From Pratylenchus scribneri (lineage: Eukaryota; Nematoda; Chromadorea; Rhabditida; Pratylenchidae): DNA of 64,000 nt. The stretch spans positions 1-64,000 of the forward strand of contig JAQSEB010000151.1 of assembly GCA_030063045.1 (NCBI GenBank), in the 5' to 3' direction. Each line of letters starts with the position of its first letter. Within the stretch, counting starts at the first letter, position 1. The position numbers were made by a program, and so were the translations under genes. Shown here in pieces: positions 61,736 to 64,000 of the stretch. Below the pieces are notes generated by a model, which was not told where the DNA came from, made no database searches, and worked only from the letters and a program-made list of their open reading frames with translations.

Positions 61736-62801
61736 TTATAGTTTTTTTTTTATTTTGTTATAAAGATTAAAGTATACCCTACTATTGACCAATAAATTAA
61801 ATTTATAAGCATAAAAAACTCTACATTCCGCCTCCAATCCATATAAAGCTTTTAGCACTTTTTCGATTCGCAATGGTTTCTCATTTTTGCCTTCAAGAAA
61901 AATATTTCCTTTTGTGTCTTTAAGGATGAAATCTTTCACTGGAAGCACATCTCCTCCATCCGCTGCAAATGCAAATTAATATTTTAATAAAAAGTTTAAA
62001 AAAGTGGATATATTTTATGGAAGTCATTTAATTTGGCAACAAAAACACTGAATTTGGCAACCATCTTTCGTGTCGAAAAATATTATATTTTTGAGGCCAT
62101 ATAACTTGGACAAATCAGACTTCTTTAAGATTCCCTAGCCCCTAGCTCTTAGCCCCTAATCCCATCCTGCCTTGAACCCTAATCCTAGCCCTAATCCCCT
62201 AGTTAGGGCCAAGTTATATGGCCTCAAAAATATAATATTTTTCGACACGAAAGATTGTTGCCAAATTCAGTGTTTTTGTTGCTAAATTAATATTATATCT
62301 ATATTTTATTGAGCATAAATTATCCCACTATCCACCTTGTTTATGTCATTTTATTTAAATATTAGAAATAATTATAATTTATTTTTGTTTAGCTGAATAT
62401 CTACTAAGAGAGAGAAAAATTTAATCAAATATTATCAAGTTTTATATCACAAGTTCATTTTTAGAAAAAAATTTTTTGGATGAAAATTATTGTTAATTAA
62501 AAATTGGAAATTCGTATTTTTAAATTATTTAAATCTAAAAAATATTTAATGAAATAAACATACATCGATTAACGGCAATTTTAATTTCATAAGATTGAGG
62601 AATATCTGCCAATTATAAAATTATATTTAGATACAAATAACTATAATTTTTAAAGATTCAAAGGTAAAAAATATATTTTTTTTTCTAAATAAAAATAAAA
62701 AAAATCAAAATGGCATTTTCACCTTTATTAGCCCAACAATTCGGTATTGATATCGACAAATATAATAGAAGGATGAATGAAATAATTTTAGGCGCAATCA
62801 T
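61736..62801 (-). CDS. Secreted protein start (signal peptide plus unknown domain); may be the 5' part of the LRAT-like gene
   Basis: Exons 62801-62723, 62605-62564 and 61962-61736 are in phase. Exon 1 encodes a signal peptide (MIAPKIISFILLLYLSISIP, cut before CWANK). The second and third exons read DIPQSYEIKIAVN and SDGGDVLPVKDFILKDTKGN, FLEGKNEKPLRIEKVLKALY. The family was not recognised. The frame closes at 61736 after an AT-rich tail, but a GTAGGG donor at 61782 would end exon 3 in phase 1 and join the LRAT-like exon at 58521, giving a 331-aa secreted protein. The intron would then be 3.3 kb and hold the microsatellite element. Confidence 0.55.
62031..62290. repeat. Foldback element (TTTGGCAACAAAAACACTGA arms)
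   Basis: Two ~90-bp arms (62035-62125, 62195-62285) are nearly perfect reverse complements: TTTCGTGTCGAAAAATATTA and GAGGCCATATAACTTGG are landmarks. The centre has a run of CCTAGCCCCTAGC / CCTAATCC repeats. Related to 41740-41960. It lies within intron 2 of the secreted-protein gene. Confidence 0.92.
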
Positions 62802-64000
62802 TTTAGTAAATTTGCGAAAATTAAATATTTAAGAAAAAAATATTATTTTTATTTCACAGAATATATTAAAGAAATAGAAATTTTTAAATTGATAGTAAAC
62901 GAATTGGTCAATGTACATAAGCGAACCAAGTAGTTGAAAAGATCTAGGATAATACTGCATAGTGGGATTTTTTAATTTATTTTAATCTAATTTATTAAAA
63001 AATCGATTGAAATATAGTTGACTATCCGAAAATTTTCTGGTTTAACCGGTTAATTCAATCTATGGTCTATAATGAAAGAACCGGGCTTTGGGAAATTTTG
63101 GAAATATAGTTTCGGATTATTTTATTGTCCAAGAGCTTGAATTCCTTTAAAAATATTTTCACTTTTGGGGCTATAGAGGAAAAATTTAAGGGAAAAAATT
63201 ATTGGGGCTAAAATTTTTTTGGAGAAAGTGGTTTAGAAATAATAAAATGGCCAACTAATAAAGCAATAATTCAATGCTCAAGGGTTTTTTTGGCCATATC
63301 GAATGAATGTACATTGCGTGGATTAAAGGTGGCCGATGGCGGCGCGCGGCCTAATAAGGCCATCGATGAATATAAAACATGTAGATTAATTTTCGCATCC
63401 ATTTCTAATTAAGGGGGGAAGGCACTGGTGGAAAGGCCCATTGATGAAAAGGAATTGGGGTGGCGCGAATCGCGAACGAATAAGCCAATCAATTGAAACC
63501 CTTCCTCTCCCCCCCCCCCCCCCCAATCGAAAATAATTCTCGGCCCCTTATCCCGGGGCTAATAAGTGAATGGGCCGAGTGCTCACCAAATCATGGGAGT
63601 GGATATTGGCCATTAGGACAGAGCAAAATGGATGAATGCTGGCAAACAACAAATTCCCCAAATGCCAAATCATATGAAATTCGGAACAAAATCCAAAGGT
63701 GTAAAATTTTTTTAAAAATTTTTTGGTGTCAAAATTTTTGTATATTCTTATTCAACTCGTTGAGCTCTATCGAATGACCTATCATTTGTATGATTTGATT
63801 CTATAAACTAAACCTTAAAATTTTTAAACTCAAAACTATTTTGCTTTAATAATTTCTAATTATAAATTAAGGTAAAAATATTTAGATTGACAATGCTAAA
63901 TCAGGAACTCTCATTCTTATTTTTTTAAATATGTTTAGTTAATATTTTGTGGCTATAAATTCAACTTATAAGTTGAAAATCGTGAAATTGAAACCATTGC
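62802..64000. other. Right-hand flank, no gene supported
   Basis: AT-rich with a GC-rich island at 63330-63700 (GGCGGCGCGCGGCC; a 16-base C run at 63511; GGAGTGGATATTGGCCATTA). A frame at 63493-63777 crosses the C run and has no recognisable domain. The remainder is AT-rich. Confidence 0.4.

Overview
The window reads as AT-rich invertebrate nuclear DNA, most probably from a nematode. The evidence is split genes with GT-AG introns of about 40 bp to several kb, exons much richer in GC than introns, a DUF1647-type glycosyltransferase-like gene (a mainly nematode family), many small secreted-protein genes, and 3' splice-like sites a few bases before start codons, as expected for spliced-leader addition. 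A tylenchid-type parasite would fit the secreted genes, but that is inference. No prokaryotic features, tRNA, rRNA or CRISPR array was seen.

Layout. A 3.07-kb hAT transposon (1141-4209, 8-bp target duplication) sits in the 5' flank of a zinc-finger gene (4507-6792). A second zinc-finger gene of the same family follows (7869-10916), and a third lies inverted at 31386-32869. Between them are two tandem genes for secreted, lysine-rich proteins with a divergent papain (C1A) fold: a frame-broken copy (14227-24125) and an intact copy (25114-28680). A promoter-plus-3'-end ghost of a third copy lies at 13255-13850. The last intron of the broken copy holds an LTR retrotransposon (19641-23069) with apparently identical 517-bp LTRs, inserted into one arm of a foldback element.

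From 33.7 to 48.3 kb lie an NTF2-like/SnoaL-type gene (minus), a class III alcohol dehydrogenase (9 exons), a secreted protein of unknown type (minus) and a tail-anchored UBE2J-type E2 ubiquitin-conjugating enzyme. From 49.8 to 62.8 kb, all on the minus strand, lie a DUF1647 protein, two tandem cysteine-rich secreted peptides, a six-TM membrane protein, an LRAT-like domain protein and a signal-peptide gene that may be the 5' half of the LRAT-like gene. A 2.2-kb TIR element carrying a (TCATCT)-type microsatellite array lies between those last two.

Non-coding space is dominated by foldback elements and small hAT-type MITEs. Seven hAT-type insertions have an 8-bp target duplication or a near-match, several nested or inside introns. 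Exon joins were chosen by hand from splice signals, reading phase and paralogue comparison. Joins that rest on one argument are marked as such.
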